Shown here: positions 27,022 to 39,005 of the stretch, in pieces
Position numbering within the stretch: the first letter of the stretch is position 1
Layout: each line of letters starts with the position of its first letter
DNA from: Mesorhabditis belari
Lineage: Eukaryota; Nematoda; Chromadorea; Rhabditida; Rhabditidae
Length of the DNA: 64,000 bases
Direction: 5' to 3'
Assembly: GCA_958450365.1 (NCBI GenBank)
Contig: CAUEEP010000758.1
Coordinates: 1,758,565-1,822,564, forward strand
Notes under the pieces: generated by a model
Told to the model about the DNA's origin: nothing
What the model saw: only the letters and a program-made list of their open reading frames with translations
Databases searched by the model: none
Position numbers and translations under genes: made by a program

Positions 27022-29717
27022 TTAAAGCTCTTTGCTAATGATTTGCACGTCACGGGTCAATGGGTGAAGGCTGGTCAACTTGATCTAAAAAATGGAAATT
27101 AGTTCATGTCAAAGAAAATGATAACTTACATGTGCTGATGGTCGGAAAAGGCCGCCTCGTGACTGAAGATCATTGATGAGGGGATGATTGCGGCGATTCA
27201 ACTCCTAAAGTCAAAAATATAAGGGAGTAAAAAGGGTATGTAAAGTAAGTAAAAAAAAAGTTTTTTTTAAGGTTTACCGTCGCAGCACCGTAGTCGAGCA
27301 TGTAATCGTTGAAATGCAACTCATAGACGATCGCACCCACCGCCTGTAAAAAGAAATAATTGTTTAAGACAATTATCAGCCTATTACAAGTACTAAACAC
27401 TTACCACCGCCAATCGATCAAGCCCATTCTTCAAAGCGAGCAGGAAACACCTCAGCAAAAACGGGAGATCGGTTCGCTTCTAGAAAAAAAATTGAATACA
27501 GTGCATTAAATAAAGATCCAAACCTGATCAACTTGTACAAGAAGATGTTGCTCGATCGACGTGACTAGACTGCCCTTCTTGATTGGATGATACCTAAATA
27601 TGAGTTGTTATAGAAGAAAAAAAAATCTAAGGTATACCTCTCTATAAGCTGAAGGAGTTCGTCGGCGTGTCGAGTGCTCATCGGACCTTCGTGGGCGTAA
27701 GTCTCCGTCAACATGTAAGTGATCAACTTAAAAATTAAAAATTAAAAATGCTAACAAAAGTCTTTTCTTTATTAAATATTGGGTTGGGGAGAATGAGTCG
27801 GCGCCGAAAATCAAAAAAATGTCTAAAACTTCTATTCGACTTCGTCAAATAATATGCGTTTGATATCAGTAGAATGGTTAACTAATTCTCTACAAAATGA
27901 CATTTAAAAGAAAATTCAAACAGCGCCTCCGCTCAAGAAAAAGCCATTTTTTCACAAAAACTACAAACTGTCATCTCGAAAAAACCATTGGTGGGATCTT
28001 CCTGCAAATTTGGCAACTTAAGTAATTGAATGTGCTCTATCTTTTTTATATAAACACCAAAGAAGGTTTATGTGAAAGAAACTGTTCAAATGATGAGTCG
28101 GACTCTTTGCCATTTTAACCAGCTGCGTTTGGAAGTTCATAAACTCCACGAAAGAAAAGCTTTGTGGAATCTCTCAAAAGTCATTTTGTAGAGAAATAGT
28201 GGATCCTTTTGATGAAACCAAACGTATGTTTAAAGAAGGCTTTATGTGTGCAAAAAGTCCCTTTAAAGTTGGGCGCCGACTCATTCTCCCCAACCCAATA
28301 GAATGAAACACTAAAAGTTCTACCTCTTCAACCACCAAACGCGTTGCATGCTCGTATATCTCAAGTGACGCCTCCGGCCGCAGAAGTTTCTAAAATGAAA
28401 GATCATTAAAAAAACACTTTTAACAAACTCCTCTGAAGTAAGTCGATGCATGGAAGAGGGCCTCCTTTGAAGCGCTAACTCGTCCGTTCAAGCATACAAT
28501 GGTGATATCGTGACGAGATCTAGAACTAAAGCTATAAAACACCAGAAGAAAACGAATTGCAACCTGTCAACGATGGAACCAAAGCGGAAATCGAGTGGAT
28601 TCGGTGGTGGTGGAGCCGGGTTTCCCCAATTCGTCGACAAAGCGAAGTCGCTAGCCTCCAATTGCAACATAGTGCATAGGTAGCAAGTCCAACGGCGATT
28701 AATTCCTAAAAATAAAATTATATCAGCAAAGAGGTAGGTGGTTATCGGATAGTAAAAACGTGCTCAAGGCAAGAACAAACCATTCAGCCGAGCCAATTGA
28801 TCCCGTGCCCACAATATCCTTGATACAATCAACGAGTCGCTATCTAATCTAAAAAAAGTAACATTAAGATACGGATCGTAAAAAGATTTAACCGAAACTT
28901 CGGATCACTATCCACATTTTGCGGCAGCACAGTTTGAGAGACGAGTGGGCAGACCTCTAAAACTTGTAAGTGACCAAAACAGTGTAAAACTTCAAAACCG
29001 TTGTCGTCTTCATCGTGTATGCTAAGATGAAAGGTGGCTTCAATCGGGTGCGGAAGTCGATCTGAGAGTGTGAACGATGGGATGGTCAGCTCCTAAAAAT
29101 GAGGAAATTGAAGGTTTACAAATAGCTAATTTGGATACCAATTTTAGAGCTTAAACCACAGACCTCACAAATTTTTTAAATAGAATAAACATTTTAAAAA
29201 AAACCCTACTAAAATGCTCTTCCGCGAGAGATTGCGACGCCAATTGAACGCTTGCTCCGGTCCCCAAGCGATCATCCTAAAACTGACCATGTAGTTGAGT
29301 TAAGGGTACCAATTATGAAAATAGAAGTACAAAAAACAAACCACTCATAAATAGCCATCCCGTGAATCGTGACGAAGCTCGTTTCTCGTCTATCAATGAA
29401 GCTAAGGCGGTGGCCGGTGGGAGAGATCTGAATTAAAAATTGAATGCGAATTCGATTGAAAAACAATATTTAGGTATTATACAACCGGCTACAGAAACAA
29501 TTTATGCAAATTTCAACCGCCTAACTTATCTAAAGGTTAAAAATACCAAAGCTTTAAAGAAAAAAATTAGTGTAGAGTGGTATATCCAAAGGGAAGTAAT
29601 GAACAACATGGTAAAAACAAACGGTTCAAAGACAAAACCCACCTCAAAGTTGAAATTGTGTCGAAAAGTTACACGTTCCTCTCCTACAGAAGTTGTTGAA
29701 GTCATCGATGAATTCAT
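27022..29717 (-). CDS. BTB-domain protein with MATH-like N-terminus
   Basis: Fourteen exons, all in phase: 29717-29643, 29427-29342, 29276-29210, 29092-28899, 28848-28781, 28705-28564, 28519-28429, 28389-28324, 27726-27638, 27593-27524, 27479-27405, 27343-27278, 27204-27130, 27084-27022; 408 aa. The first ~140 residues are beta-rich (RVTFRHNFNFEISPTGHRLS, ATFHLSIHDEDDNGFEVLH), as in MATH domains. Around residue 210-240 comes SRHDITIVCLNGRVSASKEA then FHASTYFR, the usual start of a BTB fold. The C-terminal half is alpha-helical and Leu-rich. MATH-BTB proteins usually present substrates to cullin-3 ubiquitin ligases; whether this one does is inference. The 5' start is uncertain, since no acceptor or promoter signal marks it. 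Intron 8 holds a 520-bp MITE. Confidence 0.75.
27779..28298. mobile_element. 520-bp MITE, TTGGGTTGG ends, second family
   Basis: Ends are TTGGGTTGGGGAGAATGAGT (continuing CGGCGCC) and the exact inverse, with TA on both sides (27777-27778, 28299-28300). The outer 9 bases equal those of the element at 4794 but the rest differs. No coding capacity. It lies in intron 8 of the BTB gene. Confidence 0.85.
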
Positions 29718-31502
29718 AACGACGAAAAGAAGTGAAGAGAATGGAAAATGATTTATCTTTTGCAAAATCGTTTCTTAATTTAAGACTCTTAAATGAAGGT
29801 TAAATGTAAATTGTATGTAAATTAAGCCTTCAAAGAGCAGAGTGAATTGTGAAAGATCATTCAAAGATCATCAATCTAGCTGTTCTACTTTATGTTAGTG
29901 TCAGAAGGCTCTCGGACTTGAACATGGGATTCTTCTCGGCAGAGATCTCCGTCGATAAAGGGTTCTTTCTTGAAATTCACGGGCCAACTTCACAATTTTC
30001 CTTTATTGTTGCTCATTCTGTTGCATTTATTGTTTCTCATCAATGCCCGGTAAGTACAGACAATTGATTTCCTTTTCAATATTTTCACTAGATTTTATAT
30101 CTTTAGTATTAATATATATGGTCATCTTATTAAAATCCTTTAAAATTTTGCAGGTCATTAAAATTTGGGGCACAAAAAAGTTATTTTGCACGATTTTATC
30201 ACGATAGATAGTCCCTTTCGATGATGTCATATGAGATTCAAAAATGATTTTTTGTGTTTTCAGAAATTATTAATTCGGAATAAATCATTTATTTAAACAA
30301 CCCTGAAAAAAACTTGGTTTATTGGTGAAAAATTAGCATCCTCGATTCAGGTCCATAATGGATCACTTAGTTGGTGAAATATTATCGAATCCATGCTTGA
30401 GACAAGGTTTTACATCATTTCCGATTCTGTTTGAATGTAAAAGGCAAGAAATTCTGTACATGTTGTATTGGGAAATGTGGGTACACTTTGAAAATGGTAG
30501 ACACAATCCTTGCTCGAGTCAATGTTTCGTCGAAAAAAAAAAGACTGTGCCTGACACTAGGCTCTCCTTCGCAATAATCTTTCAAATGTTCGATCGCTAT
30601 TTTGATGACTTCTGGATGATTTTCTATGTCAAATCGCTTCATTCCCGGGAAGTGTGAAAGAAAATCGGCCATTCGGGGAATCATCTCTAGTGATTTAGCA
30701 TATTGAAACACAAACACAACATTTGGAATAGAAATTGGTTAATATTAGCTTTTTAGAGCTTTTTTAAAACGCGAAAAAAGGTGCGCTAATGGGCAAGGTG
30801 CGGAAAAAAAGGTGCGCAAAAAAAAGGTAGCATTTGTCCCACTCCCCTTGTCTTTATCATTTTTGGGTGCTTACGATTGTCTCTTATCATCTCTCGACCG
30901 AGTTTGAGTAAGTACGAATGCTCTTGCGCAACAAAACTACCCGTGTTGTTGGAAAACAAAATGAATGGAATTGAATCAGTGATTGTTTATCAGAGTTTGA
31001 ACCTTTTTTCGAAAACAAATTAAGCAAAACCGAGCTTCATTCATTTTTAACATCTATGTATATACACTTTATTCGGCAAATGAATAAGTGAACCAGTAAA
31101 ATTTACACAGAATAGAAAAGTGGGAAAATAGTACTGACAATAAAGAAATTTAGAGTGAAAACTCACAGTTGGTGGAATGATAAACTATCATAAAATAGCT
31201 TCACGATAGGAGTTTCAATGCGAAAAATAGCAGTTAGACAAGAAATTGCTCTTTAAAAAACGGGGAGAGATGATAAATTTCTAATGTTAATTGGTAAGGA
31301 ATTCTATGAGCGAGCAACATTAGTCACTCTTCACTCCAAAGCAATCCAAACATCAATCAACATATCAGAATTTGATCTCTGTGTCTCCTTTACCAGGAGA
31401 AAAGCAAAGCATGTAAATTAAGACACGACAAAGCTAGAATCCAAATAAATAGGTAACAAAATAGAAAAATGTGCATATCCATTGAAAGAATCTCATAACA
31501 CC
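29718..31502. other. spacer between RBR-2 and BTB genes
   Basis: Contains the frame described at 30415-30717 and, at 30719-30847, the right half of the element found whole at 35352-35587. The remainder is AT-rich without recognisable signals. Confidence 0.5.
30415..30717 (-). pseudogene. possible gene fragment, unknown
   Basis: A 100-codon minus frame reads MADFLSHFPGMKRFDIENHP and then IKIAIEHLKDYCEGEPS. Its composition is more protein-like than its neighbours, and the pattern is faintly like the second half of a BTB domain, the domain found in the next gene downstream. It lacks a convincing start or splice sites. Possibly a BTB relic, possibly chance. Confidence 0.3.
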
Positions 31503-34500
31503 TCATTTAAGCCCTTGTCGATCAGCCTCTAAAAATAAAACCATGAAAAATGTTGACAAATTGTTTGCTTGATCCATCAAGTGGTATTTTCTATTTATAC
31601 AAACCTAAAAGGGCGTCATCTTTGGCTGAAGCAATTATGTTTTGTCGCTCTTGCTCATCTCGGGCAGCAACTTGCTGATCGTTCATCCACAAAGGACAGC
31701 CGTTATCACTGAAATGGATTCAATAGTTTAAATTGTAAGAGTGTTTATAATGAATACTAGCAATCAACAAATTAGGTGAACTATTCTAACATCTACAACG
31801 CAAAATACCTGAAATGACTGTAATCGACGCCACTTTGTTTGCAGAGATAACACTGTGTTGTTCCACAACGATTACACGTCATCTTTGAGCATCCGCCATC
31901 CTGAACATTCAATAGAAAAAAAGGTAAAAGTTATGCTTACCCGGGTGAACTCATTTTGACATTTTGCGCAGATTCGAATACAAATCTTCGTCAGTTTCTC
32001 TTCCCCAAAACAAAAATTTTACAAAAATGTATTTATTTTACCATTTCACTCGAGCCTCATCATTCACCGTCATGACTTGGTCACACGTTTTATCTTTGTG
32101 TTTCTCATCATAAGGTCGTTCGCATAGTCTAAAACAGTGTTTGCAAACTTTTTATTGATATAACTAACCGACAATAGTGAAACCCGCATTTCTCATTCTC
32201 ACATTCAAAGATGCTGTCCACTTCTTTTGGCTGGTCGTTTACGACGGCATAAAAACATCGTTGGCATCTAAATAATAAAAAAACTCCCAAAACTTTATCA
32301 ATTAGCTAACTTCACAAGGTTTTTGAGACCCGATTCTTGAAGCGCAATGTTGAGAATTCGCTCCTCAAATTGTTTTTTTTCGTCAGCATTTAAAACGGGA
32401 GTAACACGAGCTAAATTTAATCATTTTAATAACGACGATGCTTCTTACCTTGAAGTATGACACCTTTGCATCCATGTTCCAGACAAGTAACCCCAGCGCC
32501 TCCTTTTCCAAAAAGCATTTGCGTTGAAGCCGCGATGGCATGTCCATGCAAGCAGTTCTTGCAGAATTGGTGACGATCTAAAATGAAACGTTGCTGCAAA
32601 ACAAGCAATTTCAAACTCATACCATGGTCTTCAATTTCAGGATCAAGAGACGTGCAAAAGATGGCATCTGTTTCGGGGAATGTATCAAAGCAAACTGGAC
32701 AATCGAAGCGAGTCATTTTTAGATAACCTTCTGTGTAATCCTAAAAGAAAATATTTGTACCCAATTTCATACAAAAGCTACCAAATTGATGATGTCAATG
32801 TAGCTCTTCCACATATTGTTGGCAAAGTCGGGTAATTCGGCTCGGTGGGCTTCTTTAGCTTCTTTTTCTCGTTGCTCCGTTGCTTTCTTGTCAATAATCG
32901 ATCCCATCATCGGGGGCAAATCTAAATCAAAAAATTTCCATACATAGAAGTTGAAATCACCATAACGTCTCATTTTGGCAAATTTAAATTGGAAACCGCC
33001 CAAATTAACATTCATCCATCAAATAAAAGGAAACCCTTTTGTCGAATGAGTATCAGTCTTCTCGACTTCAAAGATGGCTCAATCGATCCCACCCGGCGAC
33101 ATCATCACTCAACCAAATGCCAAAGTCGTCTTCAATGCTCCCTACGATGACAAGCACACCTATCACATCAAGGTATGCATTTTAGACTTTTTTGTTTACC
33201 CTGACCCGTTTTTAAACTGATTTTCTTCTCATTTATCTTCTCCATTTGTCTTGTTTAGGTGATCAATTCTGGCGGTCGTCGAATTGGATGGGCATTCAAG
33301 ACGACCAATATGAAGCGTCTCGGCGTCGATCCACCATGCGGTGTCTTGGATCCAAAGGAGGACGTTCTCGTAAGTTTATCTGTTGTCCTTATTTTGCTTC
33401 TTTCATTTGCAGTAATAATTTCTGTTCTTTAGGTGGCTGTGTCGTGTGATGCCTTCGCTTTTGGACAAGAGGACACCAACAATGACCGCATCACGATCGA
33501 GTGGACCAACACCCCCGACGGTGCCGCCAAGCAATTCCGCCGCGAGTGGTTCCAAGGAGATGGAATCGTCCGTCGCAAGAACTTGCCCATCGAGTACAAC
33601 GCTTAAAAATCTATCACGTGTTGAATAAATCGCTCCAGTATTTAAACTTGAAGGCTTTAAAATAATCAACTAATTTCGTCTTGAATCGTCTTGCTTTGAA
33701 GGATATAACGCGACATTTGATGATCTTGCGTAGTACTTGTTATGATCAGTTAACTCAATTAAAGCAAAACTTTTGGTGCATTTGGATACCATATGGACTC
33801 TTTGTTTAGCGAAGAACTACGATCAACATACACTTGTTTTATGTTGAATATAGAACCTTAACTCGTTCACTCTCATTACTTACAACTTCTGCCTCGAAGT
33901 CGCTCCTCGAATCCCTCATATCCGCATAGTGCCATAATTAGAATACATTGATAGAAGTCTCTATCCTGTACCATACGGCTAATCGCCGACATTTTTACCT
34001 AAAACAACCTGGCTTTTTTGCAAAAAACAATCTTACCATAGTGAAATGATCACGAAGAAACAGGCTAATCTTTGTCTGCTCACTGGTACTCCTTGTGACA
34101 TTTGTCACATCGAGAAACCCTTGTCTAAAAGTATATAATATTTAAAGTATTTAAAAGTAAAAACTATGTTTTAAGCTTTAAAGAAATCACCTTCTAACGA
34201 GTTCTGCCCATAAAGCTTCAGCTACTTGTTCTTTATAAAATTTGGCCATATCGATGTTCTCGCTGAAATAAAACAGAATGTCAACACAATTATCAAAAAC
34301 TTACCTAAAAAGCGCTTGGTCTATAGGCTTTGCCGCTCCATCTGTAAACACTTTTTGAGCTTGCTGCGTTTTCTCCTCTTCCAAGCGTTGATTTTCCTAA
34401 AAACAAGTTTAATTAAAACAATTATAAAAAAACATACCACCAACTGAGACAATATTAGCACCATTTCTTCATCGGTCAAATGGAGATTCTTATGAATGAC

Positions 34501-34817
34501 GTCATACGGGAGTGTTGGAAATGAATTAGTCTAAAACGCTAATTAAATTTTATAATCGTAAAAAGCTTACCATTTTTCGCAATTTCCTGTTCTTTTCTTC
34601 CTCTTTGCTTTCCTCTATAGCAGAAAGAAGCTAAACAAAAACATTTTAACTTTGAAAAATAATGTGATTTTTAAGTTAAAAAGTGTCATTAAAACTAGAA
34701 CAGGTTGCTTTCTAAAACATTCAATAATAATGCAATACTTTTTCATTATTTTCTTGGAATAGTTTTGTAAAATTTTACCTGAGCTGCAAATTCCGGATCT
34801 TCATCGTCTGACGACAT
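31503..34817 (-). CDS. RBR E3 ubiquitin ligase (RBR-2, RNF216/TRIAD3 type)
   Basis: Seventeen exons, high to low: 34817-34779, 34630-34571, 34530-34438, 34396-34305, 34262-34191, 34124-34037, 33998-33884, 32921-32782, 32740-32623, 32577-32449, 32410-32311, 32267-32169, 32128-32042, 32004-31941, 31900-31809, 31708-31605, 31528-31503; 505 aa. RING1 begins [18 protein letters not shown] (about residue 243); the in-between-RING domain begins [13 protein letters not shown]2 reads CAKCQNEF, then [13 protein letters not shown] with the expected catalytic Cys, then CYLCKQ. Exons 5-17 parallel RBR-1, but the N-terminal 100 residues differ (acidic, Glu/Lys-rich, no CUE). The 962-bp intron 7 contains MSP-2 on the other strand. 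The intron before exon 14 ends in GG instead of AG, so that junction is doubtful. Function by family: E2-to-E3-to-substrate ubiquitin transfer. Confidence 0.87.
32959..33073 (+). promoter_or_regulatory. conserved MSP-2 upstream block with TATA-like box
   Basis: Near-identical to the block upstream of MSP-1, with AATAAAAGG again 44 bp before the ATG. The block lies within an RBR-2 intron. Confidence 0.45.
33074..33606 (+). CDS. msp: major sperm protein (MSP-2), nested in RBR-2 intron 7
   Basis: Exons 33074-33172, 33259-33369, 33433-33606; 127 residues from MAQSIPPGD to LPIEYNA, complete and open. It differs from MSP-1 at two residues only, and intron 2 (63 bp) is identical base for base. AATAAA at 33624. 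The whole transcription unit lies inside the 962-bp intron 32922-33883 of RBR-2, on the opposite strand. The 3' untranslated regions of the two MSP genes are unrelated, so the shared segment ends at about the stop codon. Confidence 0.97.
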
Positions 34818-36521
34818 CAATTCGCCGGCTGATTATGTTGAACCAACAAGTTTTCGAACCCGACACCTAAACAAGCAATGATTACAACAAAAATTGAAGA
34901 AGAAACACATTGATAAAAAGATTTCTAACAAAAATAATCGATTTCGCGGCACTCTAGATATGCTGTGCGTTTCCTGTCGCAATCAAAAAGTGCGATCCGC
35001 CGAGAAGAGACTGGCAAGAGAATGGAAATGAATCATCGCGTTAGGGAGTGGGACACTGGAAAATTCAACGAATAGTGGGAGATAAATAAGGGGGGATGGG
35101 GTGGCTCCTTTGCGCCAAATTTTTTGCGCAACTCGCCATAATTATCTTCTAGGCCAATCTTTATGATTTTGGTGTCATTTTGTTGCACTTGTTGAGATCT
35201 ACAAAATGAAGAAAGAAAAAAGAAAGTTGTGGCGAAGCAAAAAAAAGAAATAAAATTACTTAACAAGTTTCATTCTTGTTTTGTCTCACCAACAAAATGT
35301 TTTTTTTGGATTTCGTCGATGGTTTCATTACTTTAACTCAATTTGAGTTTAGGGGAGTGGGACAAATGCGACCTTTTTTTCCGCACTTAGCCCATTAGCG
35401 CACCTTTTTTCGAGAGAATTTTTTCCACAAGCTCTGATATGCCAAAATTTCGATTCTACGCCCTAAAATTACCTAGAAAAACAACTTTTGGAATAGAAAT
35501 TGGTTAATATTAGCTTTTAGAGCTTTTTCAAAAAAGGTGCGCAAATGTCCGGGTGCGCAAAAAAAAGGTCGCATTTGTCCCACTCCCGAGTTTAGCTATA
35601 AACATTTGTTTTCAGCTTTTTTCCGTGAAGATCTGCTTTAAAATGCGAAAAACTATTTTGCACGCTCAAAAAAAGATTTTGAGATTATCGGAGATTCATA
35701 AATCACCGCCGCATCACTGTTTTCTCACTTTTCACACCCCGAAATCAGGTCAATCCAAAAAAACGAAGATTTGTCAGTTTCACGGGGTTTTTTTCTCCTG
35801 TAAACGCGAACAGTCCTCATAACCCAAATTTCATTTTCACACGCAGAAACATTTTTCTTACCGGGGTTCTGTTTTCTACTTCAACTCGTTTGGCCTTTAA
35901 ATTACTTGAACAGTTTGTCTCACTTGAAGCTTTCGCGCTTTATTTGTAGAATTTAAAACTCTTGACTTGATAATGGCTTTTTATTGTGGTATGTGAGATT
36001 AGGCATTATTATAGTGCCCTAAAGAGCACAATTTCAAATAATAGGTACACAAAGTTATTGGCAAATCAGTTGAGGCCAATTCAAGCACGCTTCCTAACAA
36101 TAAGCATCAAAAGTCATTCCAATGGATCTGCCCGATCTATTTCAGCTCAGTCGGCCTGGTCTGGTTCAATTCTCAATCAATTTGACTGCTTGAAACTATA
36201 ATTTATTGAAAGCTTATTCTTAAATCTTTTCGCAGGTTCTGGTTGCCATCCCATATCCGTTATCATCTTTTTTTCCTTTATCCAGCCTTGACACCTTTCC
36301 AAGCGATCAGGCAAAGCTGAGAACCGATTTTTCCGAGGGAATTTCCCCCACAAGGACAATGATATTTCTTTTTCCTTCAAATAAAAGGATTTTTCAGGGG
36401 TGAAGCAGGCGAGAACAGGTCTTCCCGAGGCACACAAAGGAGACGGACGCTGCCGTTCATCTATCTCCCCCACTTCAGCCTTTCATTTTGAAACTCATTT
36501 TTCCCATATTCACATACAAAA
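34818..36521. other. divergent intergenic region with MITE
   Basis: Upstream of RBR-2 (-) and of the secreted protein gene (+). Holds part of the TAACTTTCTTCTAAG repeat family (about 35128-35235) and the element at 35352-35587. The minus frame at 36177-36473 is in the likely 5' flank of the + gene and shows no domain. Confidence 0.5.
35352..35587. mobile_element. 236-bp MITE with GGGAGTGGGACAAATGCGAC ends
   Basis: The left end and the right end (GTCGCATTTGTCCCACTCCC) are inverse copies. A half copy sharing TTGGAATAGAAATTGGTTAA and the right end lies at 30719-30847. Confidence 0.75.
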
Positions 36522-38158
36522 ATGAAAGAATTACTGTATTTCGGTTGCCTACTCATTGTTGTGTTTGGTGTTGAGAAGTAAGTTTTACACAAAATCACTG
36601 TAAAAAATTGCCCAATTTAGTGCCCAAAATACTCGGAGTCGATTGCAGGATTTGAATGAAAGAGCGTCAAGAACGGCTGCGAAAAAGGTAGATACTGTAA
36701 AATTATAGTTTTCTGTAGCATTACAGTATGCCGCTACTATATTTTGCTTTATTTGAGAAATTTAACAATACTCACAAGGGAAAGGCAACAGTAGGATGTG
36801 GCCAAATGAGATAAGCTATAGACCATTCGACGCAGAATTTCACGCTGATTTCGAATCAGCTTTCCGTTTTTGTATACTGTAGTAAGAAAAGAGACTGGCA
36901 CGATTACGGTACCTTTAAATATTTCTTATGTTGGCTCAATAGCTTTAGATTGAAATTCAAATCTCAAGATATTCAGCGAACTGTGACTCTAGAGAAAGAT
37001 GATAAGATTTTCCAAAAATCCAAGCTTCAGGAAAGACCAAGGATAGAGACGGTCACTGTCGACAAAGAGAAAATGGCCGAACTTGAGCCCAGAGGTTGAT
37101 TTTTAGACTGATAACAATTAAGATAATATGTTTTATATCAAGTTTTTATATTTTATATATATATATATATCAAATTTTATAAACATGTACTGTATCAAAA
37201 AGTTTTAGTGCTACTTTTCCCAGTCAGTCAATCTCCGCCCGGGAACGCCGTGATGACACAGGTTCGTTACTTCAAAAGCAAACTTGCAATTAGCAAAAGA
37301 ACTCTAAAATCTGTAAACTTTGAACGAATTTGGTCTTAATTAAAAGATATAATGTTTCTATTGCAAATACCGTTTGCGACAAGACTCAGTGTTGTGTTGA
37401 CAATTTTCTAGCAACTCGAACTTGCCTCATAATCACTGGTTTCAAATTTCAGAAAGATCAACCAAAGGGGATGATTGTTTCGAGTCAATTCAACAGTCTC
37501 ATGTTGGGCGCAGTGATTCAACCACCCCTCCCCGGCGCCACTCATCCACCATTGACAACTCGGAATCCGAGAGACGGCGTAAGTGCACATTTTAGTGCTA
37601 AATCGAAATTGTTGAATTGGACAAATCAAATGGGTTGTTACCACAATTGTTTTGACACATTAAAGGCTAGAAAACAATTTCTAAACGTAAAACAATTTCA
37701 GACTCCAGTCCCAACAACAACTCCATTCTCCATTCATGATGTCCGACCAGCGCCCAAAGCGGCCTCATTTCAAGGGGCTCTCTTTGGGTATCTTTTATGT
37801 AAACTTATATTCATTTTAAAAGCTAATACCATAGATTTATTGAGTGAGCATAAAAATTTCAGAGGCTCAAAAGTGAGCAAAGAGTTCCTGAAGGGTGACT
37901 GGATCAAGAAAAGCGACGAAGAGAGTGAAGAGGTTGGGAAAGGGGTTGATGGTTATGATTGATGGTTATGCTAGATGGTTATGAAAGATATAAATTAGAT
38001 ATCAATGTACTGTAGCTTAAATTTATTGTTTATCTAATATCAAGCTTTAGTCATCCAAAGAAACGGAGAAGCCAAAGAAGAAACACTCACGAAAAACGTC
38101 AAAGAAATCGAAGACCGACGGGAAGACCGGTGATGTTGCTGAGGAGTTGAAGCATTGA
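36522..38158 (+). CDS. small secreted protein of unknown function
   Basis: Exons 36522-36577, 36621-36687, 36977-37094, 37224-37261, 37453-37578, 37702-37787, 37863-37932, 38051-38158; all phases agree; 222 residues. The N-terminus MKELLYFGCLLIVVFGVE is a classical signal peptide with a hydrophobic core. The mature part has a basic helix-like start, a Pro/Thr-rich middle (PPLPGATHPPLTTRNPRDG, TPVPTTTPF), and a Lys/Ser-rich tail (KPKKKHSRKTSKKSK). No cysteine pattern or known domain is seen. AATAAA at 38168. It may be cleaved at dibasic sites, but that is speculation. The exon structure is well supported; the function is unknown. Confidence 0.7.
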
Positions 38159-39005
38159 TTTGTGTGTAATAAAAGTTACAAAAATTGCGAGCAACAAAAC
38201 TATTTAACATCTAACTACAATACTATGATCTTCCTGTAACAACTCTTACAGTAAGGCCCTGTCTGTAGCTGTGGAATGCCTTATTCCTTTTAAAACAACG
38301 CTGAATAGCATAAGTCTTCTTGTAAGTCTGTAGTTAAATGTGGCTTTGAACTTAAACAATCGGTTTTTTGATTAATTGTAAAGAAAAAAGAGATTCAACA
38401 TTAGCATTTGATCAATTTGCATTTAAAGAGAACAAAGATAGCATTGAGTTTTTTCAACTTTTTCATATTTTTCTATTAATAATGATTGATGGTTTATTTA
38501 TATTCTATTTGCTGACTGTGGTTTTTCCAATTTCTTTTATCTTTTGCGCTCCATCCAAGACGAGAAACGGCGAGTGAGATTTTTCTGGATCATTCTGACT
38601 ATCTTTTTCGCAACAGGTGCGCAACTGAGTCCTTTGCGCAACTCTCGAGTGATCCAGAAAAATATGAATCTGGATCACCGGATCATTCTGACTATCTTCG
38701 AGTTCTTTTGGCCTAATTACAGTATACCAAAATGATTGTAATTTTATAAATTTACTGAAGCTTTCATAGACTACCGTACTTACAGGATTAAGTCTAGTAT
38801 TTCAAGGGTTACTGTAGTTTTGGGTTTTGGGTTTTGGGGCAATGATAACTTTCAGTGAGTACTGTAGTTTTCTGAGATCACCGGTAGCTTAGTGAGATTC
38901 TTGTAGCTATTAGAATTCCTGCAGTCATTAGGATTACTGTAACATACAGGCATTTGCTATGATGATAATGTTTTAATCTAATAATATCAGTGTCTTTTTT
39001 TCCAG
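38159..39005. other. intergenic, no supported exon
   Basis: Contains two copies of GGATCATTCTGACTATCTT (about 38589 and 38682) around a GCGCAAC motif. Many short TACTGTAG-type words follow, a motif spread through this window's non-coding DNA. The missing first exon of the next gene should be here. Confidence 0.4.

Noticed and set aside
36177..36473. 98-codon minus frame upstream of the secreted protein gene
   Set aside because: No ATG-anchored domain, and lies where the + gene's promoter and leader should be.
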